A stretch of DNA of 15,162 nt from Firmicutes bacterium UBA3930 (GCA_002385885.1 DGEI01000004.1:1-15162), one strand, 5' to 3'. Positions 7,089 to 14,700 are shown, counted from the stretch's first letter. Notes: generated by a model from the letters alone, not told the origin. Made by a program: numbers and translations.

Positions 7089-7120
7089 AAGCGAGACGGG
7101 GTTCGGTGTCGCTTTTATTT
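7089..7120 (+). terminator. Terminator hairpin downstream of the holin-like gene
   Basis: AAGCGAGAC (7089-7097) pairs with GTGTCGCTT (7106-7114) at eight of nine positions around an eight-base loop and is followed by TTATTT. It lies 92 bases after the holin-like stop codon. Confidence 0.6.
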
Positions 7121-7352
7121 ACCCGCAAAGTATTTTTGTCCAGGTGTACCCTGTTTTCACAAATATCGTATATAATATATATATATTTCGTATGCAGCAG
7201 GTTTTGACGGCAGGCAGCCGGGGAAATGCGTAAAAAAATACATACATAAAAGAATAATAAAGAGATTCTCAAAATTGGTGATGTAATTGATAGATTTGCC
7301 ATGCAAGCGCAGATAACAATGAGATGCCCCGCAAAACAAGATTTTACATTAT

Positions 7353-7381
7353 TAGACATAAGAAATAGTTTATGCTATGAT
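7353..7381 (+). promoter_or_regulatory. Sigma-A promoter of the MATE gene
   Basis: TAGACA (7353-7358) and TATGAT (7376-7381) each match the consensus at five of six positions, with a 17-base spacer. Transcription should start near 7388, leaving a leader of about 42 bases. Confidence 0.7.
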
Positions 7382-7429
7382 GATTTATGCATGTAGTTTT
7401 TATATTGTAAGGGAAGTGTATATGTAGAA

Positions 7430-8920
7430 GTGAACACTAAGATTAGTAATATAATATCCAGTTATCGGAAAAAAGAACCTCGTAAAGAATATCAAATGGC
7501 TTTGGAACTTGTGGAACCGGGGAATGGGGATTCAGACAGCTATGGGCAGCAGGAACGGGTAAGCAAAAAGCTGCCATTGGGTGTAAGCTCCAGGATGTTG
7601 TACACCGATATAGTGCGAATAGCATGGCCGGCCTTATTGGAATTCATTCTTACACAAATTGTATCCATGGTAGATATGATGATGGTTGGGCGGTTGGGCC
7701 CATGGGCTATTGCGGCTGTAGGACTTACCACACAACCCAAGTTTTTATTAATGACCATGTTTATGGCCATGAACGTGGGATCAACAGCCTTGATTGCAAG
7801 GCATAAAGGTGAAGGGGATTACAAAAGGACAAACCTGGTTTTGCGTCAGGCATTGCTGCTTACCTTTGTGCTATCCTCTGTATCTTCAGTTATCGGATTC
7901 ATATTCTCAAAACCTATGGTTCGTTTTATGGGAGCATCTGATGAACAGACTCTGATTGCAGGGACACAATATTTACAAATCCAGATGCTGGGGTTTGTGA
8001 TGCTGGCTTTGACCAGTACCATAACCGCTTCCTTAAGAGGTATAGGAGAATCCAGGACAGCCATGATATACAACCTGACTGCCAACCTGGTTAATGTGGT
8101 GTTTAATTATCTGCTGATCTATGGGCATTTCGGTTTTCCCAGGATGGAGGTGGCCGGTGCGTCATTGGCTACTGTGATTGGGCAGTGTACAGCGTTTGTA
8201 ATGGCTTTGTTAGCCGTTCTTAAGGGTAACCAGTACCTGCAGCTCAGAATAAAGGACGGATTTAAACCTGACTGGAATACAATAAAAAGGATATTCAGAA
8301 TTGGTGTGCCCTCCATGATTGAGCAGTTGATTATGCGGGCAGGTGTGATAACCTATTCCAAGACCGTTGCATCCCTCGGTACTGTTGCATTTGCAACCCA
8401 TAATGTATGTATGAATATCCAGGCCATGTCATTCATGAACGGCCAGGCTTTTGCCGTGTCTGCTACTTCCCTTGTGGGACAAAGCCTGGGTAAGAAGCGG
8501 CCTGATATGGCACAGGCCTACAGCAGGTATACCCGGCGGGTAGGAATGGTGGTTTCCATCATACTTGCCTTGTCATTTATACTATTTGGAAAGTTTATTG
8601 TCAGCTTGTACACCGATGATCTGTATGTTATTTCTAAAGGAGCCAAAATACTAATGCTGGTGGCTTTGATTCAGCCCTTCCAATCATCCCAGTTTATTCT
8701 GGCAGGTGCATTGAGGGGTGCGGGAGATACCAGGGCAACTGCCATAATAATGTTTTTAACCGTTTTGCTTATACGTCCCGGTGCTGCTATATTTGCTATA
8801 AACGTCCTGGGACTTGGGCTGGAAGGCGCCTGGTTGGCGCTGATAGCAGACCAGCTTGTCCGTTCTCTGCTGGTACTTCTAAGATTTAACTCAGGTAAGT
8901 GGAAGAGTATAAAGGTCTAG
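7430..8920 (+). CDS. MATE-family multidrug efflux transporter
   Basis: This 496-residue membrane protein is a MATE-family exporter, which uses Na+ or H+ gradients to expel cationic drugs. The family pattern is clear: RIAWPALLEFILTQIVSMVDMMMVGRLG opens the first half (described by its start near residue 63), with GLTTQPKFLL, ASLRGIGESRTAMIYNLTANLVNVVFNY and GASLATVIGQ elements after it. The second half repeats the theme with IGVPSMIEQL, the NGQAFAVSATSLVGQSLG segment and AGALRGAGDTRAT. About twelve helices are expected. The first 57 residues are hydrophilic and longer than usual. The GTG at 7430 is the upstream limit, but its GGGAAG site lies 13 bases away, so an internal ATG at 7496 is possible. 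A Rsm22 pseudogene begins 17 bases after the stop. Confidence 0.93.
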   Translation: MNTKISNIISSYRKKEPRKEYQMALELVEPGNGDSDSYGQQERVSKKLPLGVSSRMLYTDIVRIAWPALLEFILTQIVSMVDMMMVGRLGPWAIAAVGLTTQPKFLLMTMFMAMNVGSTALIARHKGEGDYKRTNLVLRQALLLTFVLSSVSSVIGFIFSKPMVRFMGASDEQTLIAGTQYLQIQMLGFVMLALTSTITASLRGIGESRTAMIYNLTANLVNVVFNYLLIYGHFGFPRMEVAGASLATVIGQCTAFVMALLAVLKGNQYLQLRIKDGFKPDWNTIKRIFRIGVPSMIEQLIMRAGVITYSKTVASLGTVAFATHNVCMNIQAMSFMNGQAFAVSATSLVGQSLGKKRPDMAQAYSRYTRRVGMVVSIILALSFILFGKFIVSLYTDDLYVISKGAKILMLVALIQPFQSSQFILAGALRGAGDTRATAIIMFLTVLLIRPGAAIFAINVLGLGLEGAWLALIADQLVRSLLVLLRFNSGKWKSIKV

Positions 8921-8937
8921 ACGGAGAAGTGTCATAC

Positions 8938-9734
8938 ATTGAGCTTCCTTAGCAATTACATAATGATGCTAAAGCCCAGCCCACCGGATTGCCGGTCAAA
9001 AGGCTTGCATCGTTGGTTTCAAAACCTTCTGAATTATACCGTGCCGGCAAATAATCCCGGGGGAAGCTTTGTATGGACTCATATGAAGATGCACTGGTTT
9101 ATACGGTTTTTTGGATGTCCGACATATATGCTGCAGTATATTTTTCCGCTTAGCAATCCACGGAATGCTTGCCTGTTTTGACAGTAAAAACCCTCCTTGA
9201 TGTAGGAGCCGGGCCCGGCACTGCCATGTGGGCAGTTGCTGTTCTATGGCCGGCTCTTAAACACATTGTATTAGTTGAATAGGATCAGTACATTATAGAT
9301 CATGGCAAAAAACTATGCACTTTTTCCGATTTATTTCCGGCAGTACGGGTAGACTGAAGAAAGACTGATATCAGGAACAAGACACCAGGATTGCGGCATC
9401 CTGCCATCATGATAAACTCTGTCCCGTTGAAGAGAATGATTGGTGCCATTTCTCACAGCGGGTAACCAGAAGCAGCGTGCACCGGCAGGTGAAAAGTGGG
9501 GAACTATCGTATGAGGATGAGAAATTTTCATTTGTATGTGTTTCCCGTTCGGAAAGTACGGCTGTTGAAGGATTGGTTATTCGCCACCCTCAGATAAGGA
9601 AGGGACATATATATCTAAAGTTATGTACCCCTGACGGCCTGGTAAATAAGATTATTAGCAGAAGGGATAAAGATATGTTTCGAAAAGCCAGGGAAATGGA
9701 ATGGGGGTCTATTATAAACATAAAAGAAGAATGA
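8938..9734 (+). pseudogene. Decayed Rsm22-family rRNA methyltransferase gene
   Basis: Read in one frame from 8938, the DNA spells a broken relative of Rsm22 (METTL17-type small-subunit rRNA methyltransferase). There is an ELP start region, then SELYRAGK, YEDALVYTVFWMSDIYAAVY and the SAM-binding motif LLDVGAGPGTAMWAV (from 9193), followed by HIVLVE. This frame is interrupted by TAG at 8950, TAA at 9052, TAG at 9151, TAG at 9280 and TGA at 9355. Near 9370 homology moves to the +2-shifted frame: CHHDKLCP, DWCHFSQRVTRSSVHR and GELSYEDEKFSFV, ending in an intact tail (9477-9734) with ISRRDKDMFRKAREMEWG. About 60 residues expected between the halves are missing. The cysteines of CHHDKLCP, WCHF and KLCTPDG match the four iron-sulphur ligands known for METTL17. 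The original start seems to have become ATT at 8938. The tail ORF may still be translated from GTG 9477, but not as an active enzyme. Confidence 0.85.
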
Positions 9735-9750
9735 AAGGAGGCTCATCAAT

Positions 9751-10596
9751 ATGAGATTGGGTGGAACGATCTTAATGAGTTACAGCAGTCCCCAGGAATG
9801 GATTGAGATTGTAAGAAAGCTGCGTTACAGTGCTGTTCTGGCTCCGGTTGATCATGACGCTCCTGATGATTTGGTCAAAGACTATTTGAAAGAAGCGAAA
9901 AAAGCGGATGTAATAATTGCTGAAGTGGGGGCATGGAGTAATCCCATTTCACCGGATGACAAGGTACGTAAAGCGGCTTTGGAATACTGCAAGAAGCGGC
10001 TGGATCTGGCCGAACGGCTTGGAGCAAGATGCTGTGTTAATACAGCAGGGGCCAGGGGAGAAATATGGGATGGTGTTTACCGTGATAATTACAGTGAGGA
10101 TACCTATGCTTTGATAGTAGACAGCGTTCGTGAAATCATTGATGATGTCAAACCGAAAAACACCTTTTATGCCCTGGAACCAATGCCATGGATTTTTCCC
10201 GATTCTCCTGACAGCTATCTCCGCCTGATAAAGGATATAGACAGAAAGGAGTTCGGAGTACACCTTGATTTTGTGAACATGATCAATACGCCAAGAAAAT
10301 ACCTTTATAATGATGTATTAATTAAAGAGTGTTTTGAAAAGCTCGGGCCTTATATTAAAAGCTGCCATGCAAAAGATGTTATAATGAGCAACCGGTTAAC
10401 TACAATGATTCGGGAGGTAGCCCCCGGAAAAGGCGTGATAGATTACACCGTATTCCTAAAACTTGTAGAAAGACTGGATCCTGATATGCCCGTTATGCTG
10501 GAGCATTTGGATACCCAGGAAGAGTATATCGAAGCCTATAATTATATTAAAGGCATAGCTGACGAAAACAATATAAGAATCAAGGGTGTATTATGA
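9751..10596 (+). CDS. Sugar phosphate isomerase/epimerase-like TIM-barrel protein
   Basis: This 281-residue protein belongs to the xylose isomerase-like TIM-barrel / AP endonuclease 2 superfamily (IolE-like), whose members isomerise or epimerise sugars with a divalent metal. The expected metal ligands can be placed at Glu143 (ALEPMPW), Asp173 (GVHLDFVNM), His206 (KSCHAKDV) and Glu251 (VMLEHLD), each at the end of a beta strand. The segment EVAPGKGVIDY (222-232) is the usual phosphate-side loop before the penultimate strand. AAAGGAGG lies nine bases before the ATG, just after the Rsm22 remnant. It overlaps the lipoprotein gene by four bases, so the two are translationally coupled. No kinase, transporter or dehydrogenase for a sugar pathway is adjacent, so the substrate cannot be inferred. 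Confidence 0.85.
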   Translation: MRLGGTILMSYSSPQEWIEIVRKLRYSAVLAPVDHDAPDDLVKDYLKEAKKADVIIAEVGAWSNPISPDDKVRKAALEYCKKRLDLAERLGARCCVNTAGARGEIWDGVYRDNYSEDTYALIVDSVREIIDDVKPKNTFYALEPMPWIFPDSPDSYLRLIKDIDRKEFGVHLDFVNMINTPRKYLYNDVLIKECFEKLGPYIKSCHAKDVIMSNRLTTMIREVAPGKGVIDYTVFLKLVERLDPDMPVMLEHLDTQEEYIEAYNYIKGIADENNIRIKGVL

Positions 10597-10967
10597 AAAA
10601 GTTATTATTATCGGTTCTCATATTACCGGTTTTGTTTTGTGTTTTAACCGGTTGCTCTAACGGCTCAAAAACGGTCAATGAATCTGTATCCATTGGCGTG
10701 TATGTAATGGAAGAATCGGAAGAACCGCTAAAACCCAGCGTATCGTTGGAAGAAGGTAATAGATTTACCTTTACTTACTCGGTATTGAGCAGCTATATTG
10801 CTGTGGGTACCTATGAAGTAAATGGTGATAAGCTGGTACTAAAAACAGATGATGACAAATACAAGTATGTATTTAGAGTTGAGGATGGTTCATTGATTTT
10901 TTGTGCAGAGGAATCATCGGAGATTCCGTCATATGCAGATGTGCCCGATGGTGCGGTTTTCAAGTAG
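10593..10967 (+). CDS. Small putative lipoprotein
   Basis: This 124-residue protein begins with a lipoprotein signal peptide: MKK, a hydrophobic core to residue 19 and the lipobox LTGC, with the lipid-modified Cys at 21. The mature part of about 100 residues is predicted beta-rich (FTFTYSVLSSYIAVGTYEVNG, described here by its position 57-77) with a charged, Tyr-rich middle and the ending YADVPDGAVFK. I cannot name its family. It should sit on the outer face of the cytoplasmic membrane. Its ATG overlaps the TGA of the TIM-barrel gene (ATGA), so both are likely made from one transcript, which ends at the hairpin 11033-11066. The secretion and lipidation call is strong and the function is unknown. 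Confidence 0.8.
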   Translation: MKKLLLSVLILPVLFCVLTGCSNGSKTVNESVSIGVYVMEESEEPLKPSVSLEEGNRFTFTYSVLSSYIAVGTYEVNGDKLVLKTDDDKYKYVFRVEDGSLIFCAEESSEIPSYADVPDGAVFK

Positions 10968-11032
10968 ATGCCCGGGATGTTTGCATTGCCTTATCAGAGT
11001 TCCACGAATCGCATATTGATTTTAACTGTAAG

Positions 11033-11066
11033 AAAGCAGCTGGCTTTTGAAACGCTGGCTGCTTTT
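11033..11066 (+). terminator. Rho-independent terminator after the lipoprotein gene
   Basis: AAAGCAGCTGGC (11033-11044) pairs with GCTGGCTGCTTT (11054-11065) over twelve positions, two of them G-T, around a nine-base loop. The right arm ends in TTTT. Confidence 0.8.
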
Positions 11067-11193
11067 GTGTATTTTGAATAAAAGCACTCCTTGATAATTC
11101 TCATAGGCTGCATTAGAATAGAATACTACAAATTGCTCGATTTGATAAGTAAGTGCAGCAAAGAATACTGGTATAGGAGGAAAAGAACAGGGG

Positions 11194-11667
11194 ATGATTG
11201 ATATGTTCAGGGAAATGAGGAGAAAAGACAGGAGTATTGATAAGCGTCAAGCTGTTCAACTGCTGGAAGCCGGCCAATATGGAGTATTATCTACAGTTGG
11301 TGAAAATGGATACACCTACGGAGTTCCGCTAAATTACGTGTACCATAAGGGTAATATATATTTCCACTGCGCTGTTGAAGGAAACAAAATGGACAACCTC
11401 ATGTTTAATAATAGGGTTTCGTTCTGTGTGATTGGCAATACTGAACCAATCCCGGATAAGTTCAGTTACAGATATGAGAGCGTAATAGTGTTTGGACGCG
11501 CGAGAGAAGTACATGATGGAGAAAAAGAGGATGCATTGATTGCCCTTATTCGTAAATATTCCAGCGGATTTATGGAAAAAGGAATGGAATATATAAAGAA
11601 AGACTGTCATAATGTAAAGGTCATTAAAATATGTATAGAACACTTGACTGGAAAGGCAAGAAAGTAA
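11194..11667 (+). CDS. NimA-like pyridoxamine 5'-phosphate oxidase-family flavoprotein
   Basis: This 157-residue protein has the split-barrel fold of the pyridoxamine phosphate oxidase / NimA (5-nitroimidazole resistance) family. Typical features are the FREMRRKDR start, the ML/LLEAGQYGVLSTVGENGYTYGVPLNY core (about residues 22-48, FMN-binding), IYFHCAVEGNKMDNL (55-69), VSFCVIG (75-81) and YESVIVFGRA (94-103). These proteins bind FMN or haem and many have unassigned reductase functions; drug reduction is only one of them. AGGAGG lies 13 bases before the ATG at 11194, while the in-frame ATG at 11203 would give the more usual MFREMRRKDR start. The gene seems to stand alone, behind a terminator and ahead of gene debris. 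Confidence 0.87.
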   Translation: MIDMFREMRRKDRSIDKRQAVQLLEAGQYGVLSTVGENGYTYGVPLNYVYHKGNIYFHCAVEGNKMDNLMFNNRVSFCVIGNTEPIPDKFSYRYESVIVFGRAREVHDGEKEDALIALIRKYSSGFMEKGMEYIKKDCHNVKVIKICIEHLTGKARK

Positions 11668-11864
11668 CAGTTGGGAGATATGGGCAGTTACAGTTTTTTG
11701 GGCGTCCGGATTACTGGTATATTGATAAAGTCGTGGATACAGGCGATTTGCCTGCACATCCTGGTAGTTTCCAACCACCAAGGCATTATTTTCATGCAGC
11801 GGAAATGATGGAAGTTATCAAGAAAGATGGACTGCGGATTAAGATAAGTATCCGGTTCCGATAG
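11631..11864 (+). other. Unassigned short ORF, possibly a gene fragment
   Basis: A 77-codon frame overlaps the last 37 bases of the NimA-like gene in another frame. The first residues are just a shadow of that gene, but the part from about residue 17 on (PDYWYIDKVVDTGDLPAHPG and HYFHAAEMMEVIKKDGL) reads like real protein, possibly the C-terminal piece of a larger enzyme. I do not recognise the family, and it has no ribosome binding site of its own. It is best treated as a remnant unless a similarity search shows otherwise. Confidence 0.3.
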
Positions 11865-11940
11865 GTTGAATGCTCATAGATTTTATCAAAAACACGGTTA
11901 TGTATTTATGAAAGATCAAAAGAACTTCAAAAAATATTTT
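11857..11940 (+). pseudogene. C-terminal remnant of a GNAT acetyltransferase
   Basis: In one frame this stretch reads DRLNAHRFYQKHGYVF followed by MKDQKNFKKYF. NAHRFYxKHGY is the conserved last strand-helix motif of many GNAT N-acetyltransferases. The preceding 200 bases contain no acetyl-CoA-binding motif in any forward frame, so only the tail of a former gene is left. It lies immediately before an intact GNAT gene. Confidence 0.6.
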
Positions 11941-12001
11941 CTTAAGTTAATGGAGATTCTTCATGATTCGAAAATCATATTTTTCAAGAGAGGATATAAA
12001 A

Positions 12002-12985
12002 ATGGATATAAAAATACGAAGTGAAAAAGTATCGGACTATAATAGTATAGCAAATGTCAATTACGAGGCTTTCCTTGGATGGCATCCGGATAACCATTTT
12101 GTTGATGAGTTCATACTGGTGGATATGCTAAGGCATAATTCAATGTTTGATCCTGAACTATCATTAGTTGCTGAGTATGATGGCAAAATAGTGGGGCATG
12201 TGCTGTTTTCTCCGTTTAAATTTATAATTATTGGCCGGGAACAACTGGGAGTGGCGTTGGGCCCGGTGGCTGTAATGCCGGAGTTTCAACGCAAAGGGAT
12301 TGGCAGTATGCTTATAGAAGAGGGACACAGAAGAGCAGGGGAGAAAGGATATGGTTTTTCATTGCTGTGCGGGCATGTGGAGTATTATCCAAGATTCGGG
12401 TATAGGACGAATATGTTTTCATTGTCCGGCACTGATGTGACCATCAATATGGATAGCTTTGACAATGAGGGATTTGCTGACAGGCCGGTCAATCAGAAAG
12501 ATATTCCATGGCTCATGGAGGCATGGATTAGACAGCATGGGGCTGATGCACTGGCGCTTTACCCCGGTGATAATATAAGCGAATGGAGCAACCATGGACT
12601 TGGATGCCGTTGCGCAGTTGTTTCAAAAAATAACAGGATTTTGGGATATGCCAGGTATGTAAGGTCCAGGATCATCAATATAAAAGAGCTGCTTGCAAAT
12701 GATGAGGATATGCCGGAACTGCTGGCTTACCTTGCCTGGAAAGAATACGGCAAAGCAAAGGGTAAAATGCATATTGCACTGTCTGCAGAAAAACTACAGG
12801 CTTCGCTTGGAAATACCGGCAGTTTTGAGGTGGATGACAGCAGAACCGCTCATGATGCATTTATGATAAAAGTTTTAAATCAGGAAAGCCCTGTTGCAGC
12901 ATATTGTGAACAGGTTGAAAATGGATTATTAAAACCCGGGATTCTTATTTATCCGGCGATGTTTGACGCTGCTGAATCCAATTAG
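12002..12985 (+). CDS. Two-domain GNAT-family N-acetyltransferase
   Basis: This 327-residue protein starts with a GNAT domain of the YhbS type. It has the acetyl-CoA-binding motif LGPVAVMPEFQRKGIGSML (86-104, with the R/QxxGxG/A element QRKGIG) and the following LLCGHVEYYPRFGY (121-134), typical of that subgroup. Residues from about 165 on form a second region of about 160 residues that looks like a degenerate GNAT fold (ILGYARYV, LLAYLAWKEYG), as in other two-domain acetyltransferases such as Eis-like proteins. I choose the ATG at 12002 because GAGAGG lies eight bases upstream; the in-frame ATG at 11963 has no such site and would overlap the debris region. Substrate is unknown, and small amines, antibiotics or peptides are all possible. 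Confidence 0.85.
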   Translation: MDIKIRSEKVSDYNSIANVNYEAFLGWHPDNHFVDEFILVDMLRHNSMFDPELSLVAEYDGKIVGHVLFSPFKFIIIGREQLGVALGPVAVMPEFQRKGIGSMLIEEGHRRAGEKGYGFSLLCGHVEYYPRFGYRTNMFSLSGTDVTINMDSFDNEGFADRPVNQKDIPWLMEAWIRQHGADALALYPGDNISEWSNHGLGCRCAVVSKNNRILGYARYVRSRIINIKELLANDEDMPELLAYLAWKEYGKAKGKMHIALSAEKLQASLGNTGSFEVDDSRTAHDAFMIKVLNQESPVAAYCEQVENGLLKPGILIYPAMFDAAESN

Positions 12986-12990
12986 CTTGT

Positions 12991-13012
12991 CCTGTTGAAA
13001 CTTGAAAACAGG
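12991..13012. terminator. Possible hairpin between convergent genes
   Basis: CCTGTT (12991-12996) pairs with AACAGG (13007-13012) around a ten-base loop in the 67-base gap between two convergent GNAT genes. No T run follows on either strand, so terminator function is weakly supported. Confidence 0.25.
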
Positions 13013-13052
13013 GTAATCCATATAATAATAGTTTTATTTGCATGAATAAGAA

Positions 13053-13565
13053 CTACATAATATTTGCGGCTTCCAGATCCTCCATTTCACACTCGTCCAG
13101 TTCTTTGCACAACAGGGCACGGATATAGCCCCGGTCGGTGGAGGTGGAGTGGATGTAAAAGCCCATGCCGTAGTAGAAGCGAATCGAGGATGTCATTTTG
13201 GAAGCAGTGTGCAGGGTAAGGGCAGAAACGCCAATTTCTTTTGCTTCTTGCTCTACAGCGCAAATCAAGGCTTTTCCCACTCCGCAGTTTTGCACATGGG
13301 GGCGCACTCCAAACCGGCTGATATATCCTATTTTACCGGGCGGCAGAACTTCAAAGCGTATGGTTCCTACAGGCTGCTGATCCAAATAAGCTATAAAAAT
13401 TGTTTTTTTATGCATTTCTTCTTTTATAGTATGGGGGGTCTCCTTTAATGCTGCCACTTTTTCGGGGAGGCCAAGGTCCCTTGCATATTTTTCAAACGCT
13501 TCCTGAACAATCTGGTGTACTGCAAAGATATCCTGCTCGGAAGCCTTTTTTATTGTCAATTCCAT
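13053..13565 (-). CDS. Single-domain GNAT-family N-acetyltransferase
   Basis: This 170-residue protein is a complete GNAT domain. The motif A segment YISRFGVRPHVQNCGVGKAL (81-100) carries the acetyl-CoA pyrophosphate loop QNCGVG. LTLHTASKMTSSIRFYYGMGF (117-137, given by position) is the final strand and helix. AAGGAG lies about nine bases before the ATG. It follows argF on the same strand after a 113-base gap without a clear terminator, so it may be read from the arginine operon or from its own promoter. The partial palindrome AAACT/AGTTT at 13595-13608 lies 30 bases upstream. The substrate cannot be deduced, and nothing shows that it is the arginine-pathway N-acetylglutamate synthase. Confidence 0.87.
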   Translation of the reverse strand: MELTIKKASEQDIFAVHQIVQEAFEKYARDLGLPEKVAALKETPHTIKEEMHKKTIFIAYLDQQPVGTIRFEVLPPGKIGYISRFGVRPHVQNCGVGKALICAVEQEAKEIGVSALTLHTASKMTSSIRFYYGMGFYIHSTSTDRGYIRALLCKELDECEMEDLEAANIM

Positions 13566-13678
13566 ATCAGATTTCTCCTTTTTATTAATATTGCAAACTG
13601 CACAGTTTTATCTGCTGGCATTTGAACAGATTTTATCACTGACCGGTATACGCAATATCATTGTTCGCTTATCATCTG

Positions 13679-14653
13679 TCATTTATCCTTATCAGCCATC
13701 AGGAGGGCCATTATTGCTTTTTGAGCATGTAAGCGGTTTTCTGCTTCGTCAAAGACAACCGAGTTCGGGCCGTCAATTATATCGGAGGTTACTTCTTCTC
13801 CCCGGTGAGCCGGCAGACAATGCATAAAGATTGCGTCATGTTTAGCATGTGAAAACAGCTCCCTGTTTACCTGGTACGTTGCAAACTGGTTTATCCGCTG
13901 TGCAGATTCTTCTTCCCGGCCCATGCTTACCCATACATCTGTATAAACTACATCAGCATCACGGATGGCTTCTACCGGGTCCTGGGTTACCAGTACTTCA
14001 GCGCCGGTTACCATTCCATTTTTCCTGGCCTTTTCAATTATCTCCGGTTCCGGCGTGTAGTTTTCCGGGCAGGCAGCAGATATGTGCATGCCTACCTTTG
14101 TACAGCCGATCAGAAGGGAATGGCTCATGTTATTTCCATCCCCTATATAGGCCAGCTTAAGGCCCGCCAGGGTGTTCTTTTTTTCATATATTGTCATTAA
14201 ATCAGCGAGTACCTGGCAGGGATGAAAGAGGTCGGTAAGGCCGTTTATAACCGGGATTGAACTGTATCTGGCCAGCTCTTCCACATCCTGTTGCTTATAT
14301 GTCCTTATCATTATTCCGTCCAGGTAACGGGATAAAACTTTTGCAGTATCGCTTATGGTTTCACCCCGGCTTAATTGAATATCGCCGGTATTCAGGACAA
14401 CAGCATATCCTCCCAACTGGTAGATACCTACATCAAAAGATACCCTGGTACGCGTGGAAGACTTGCTGAATATCATTCCAAGGGTTTTACCGGAAAGATA
14501 GGGATGGGGAATTCCCGCTTTATGCTTTTGCTTCAAATCTAATGCCTTGCCCAGGATCTGGTATATTTCATCCTGGCTATAATCCTGCAGGGTAACAAGA
14601 TCTTTTTGAGAAAAGGGTTTTTCAGCCTGGTAGTTGTATAGATCGGGGGTCAT
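13679..14653 (-). CDS. argF: Ornithine carbamoyltransferase
   Basis: This 324-residue enzyme transfers the carbamoyl group of carbamoyl phosphate to ornithine, giving citrulline in arginine synthesis (or the reverse in catabolism). The signature residues are present: the carbamoyl-phosphate loop SSTRTR (65-70), HPCQ (144-147), the ornithine-binding DVWVSMG (239-245) and HCLPAHRGEEV (278-288). The length and the SMG motif distinguish it from aspartate carbamoyltransferase. AGGAGG lies eight bases before the ATG. The gene follows carB by 47 bases on the same strand, which supports a biosynthetic role because CarB makes its substrate. No arc genes (deiminase, carbamate kinase) are seen, although the window ends soon. 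Confidence 0.96.
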   Translation of the reverse strand: MTPDLYNYQAEKPFSQKDLVTLQDYSQDEIYQILGKALDLKQKHKAGIPHPYLSGKTLGMIFSKSSTRTRVSFDVGIYQLGGYAVVLNTGDIQLSRGETISDTAKVLSRYLDGIMIRTYKQQDVEELARYSSIPVINGLTDLFHPCQVLADLMTIYEKKNTLAGLKLAYIGDGNNMSHSLLIGCTKVGMHISAACPENYTPEPEIIEKARKNGMVTGAEVLVTQDPVEAIRDADVVYTDVWVSMGREEESAQRINQFATYQVNRELFSHAKHDAIFMHCLPAHRGEEVTSDIIDGPNSVVFDEAENRLHAQKAIMALLMADKDK

Positions 14654-14700
14654 TGTCTTTTCCTCCTATAAATAGATTTTAATATACAAGCATCATTATA

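Larger units (their letters stand above)
6998..7429. other. Non-coding gap between holin-like gene and MATE gene
   Basis: This 432-base stretch has the terminator at 7089-7120, an alternating TA-rich tract at about 7169-7188 and a promoter at 7353-7381. The small open frames inside it have no coding character and no ribosome binding sites. I looked for a riboswitch-like leader before the MATE gene and saw none, and the promoter position leaves only about 40 bases of leader. Confidence 0.5.

Noticed and set aside
6614..7120. Prophage or mobile element around the holin-like gene
   Set aside because: No integrase, lysin, structural gene, attachment repeat or insertion sequence end could be seen on either side.
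7051..7233. 60-codon frame in the gap after the holin-like gene
   Set aside because: It crosses the terminator hairpin and the TA-rich tract, lacks a ribosome binding site and has no protein-like composition.
7190..7429. Riboswitch or attenuator ahead of the MATE gene, such as a guanidine sensor
   Set aside because: The best promoter leaves only about 42 bases of leader, and no conserved riboswitch core or terminator-antiterminator pair was seen after it.
8939..9181. 80-codon open frame after the MATE gene
   Set aside because: It is an alternative frame of the Rsm22 pseudogene. The neighbouring frame carries the recognisable methyltransferase text, and this one has no family-like sequence.
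8938..9357. In-frame TAG, TAA and TGA codons in the Rsm22 frame as possible recoding (selenocysteine, pyrrolysine or stop reassignment)
   Set aside because: All three stop types occur, no recoding hairpin is evident, the frame also shifts and codons are missing, and every other gene in the window uses normal stops. Decay explains it better.
13591..13610. Palindrome AAACTGCACAGTTT upstream of the minus-strand GNAT gene as an arginine repressor box
   Set aside because: ARG boxes are AT-rich imperfect palindromes of about 18 bases, usually upstream of the first arginine gene. This one differs in sequence and lies after argF, so no regulator is assigned.
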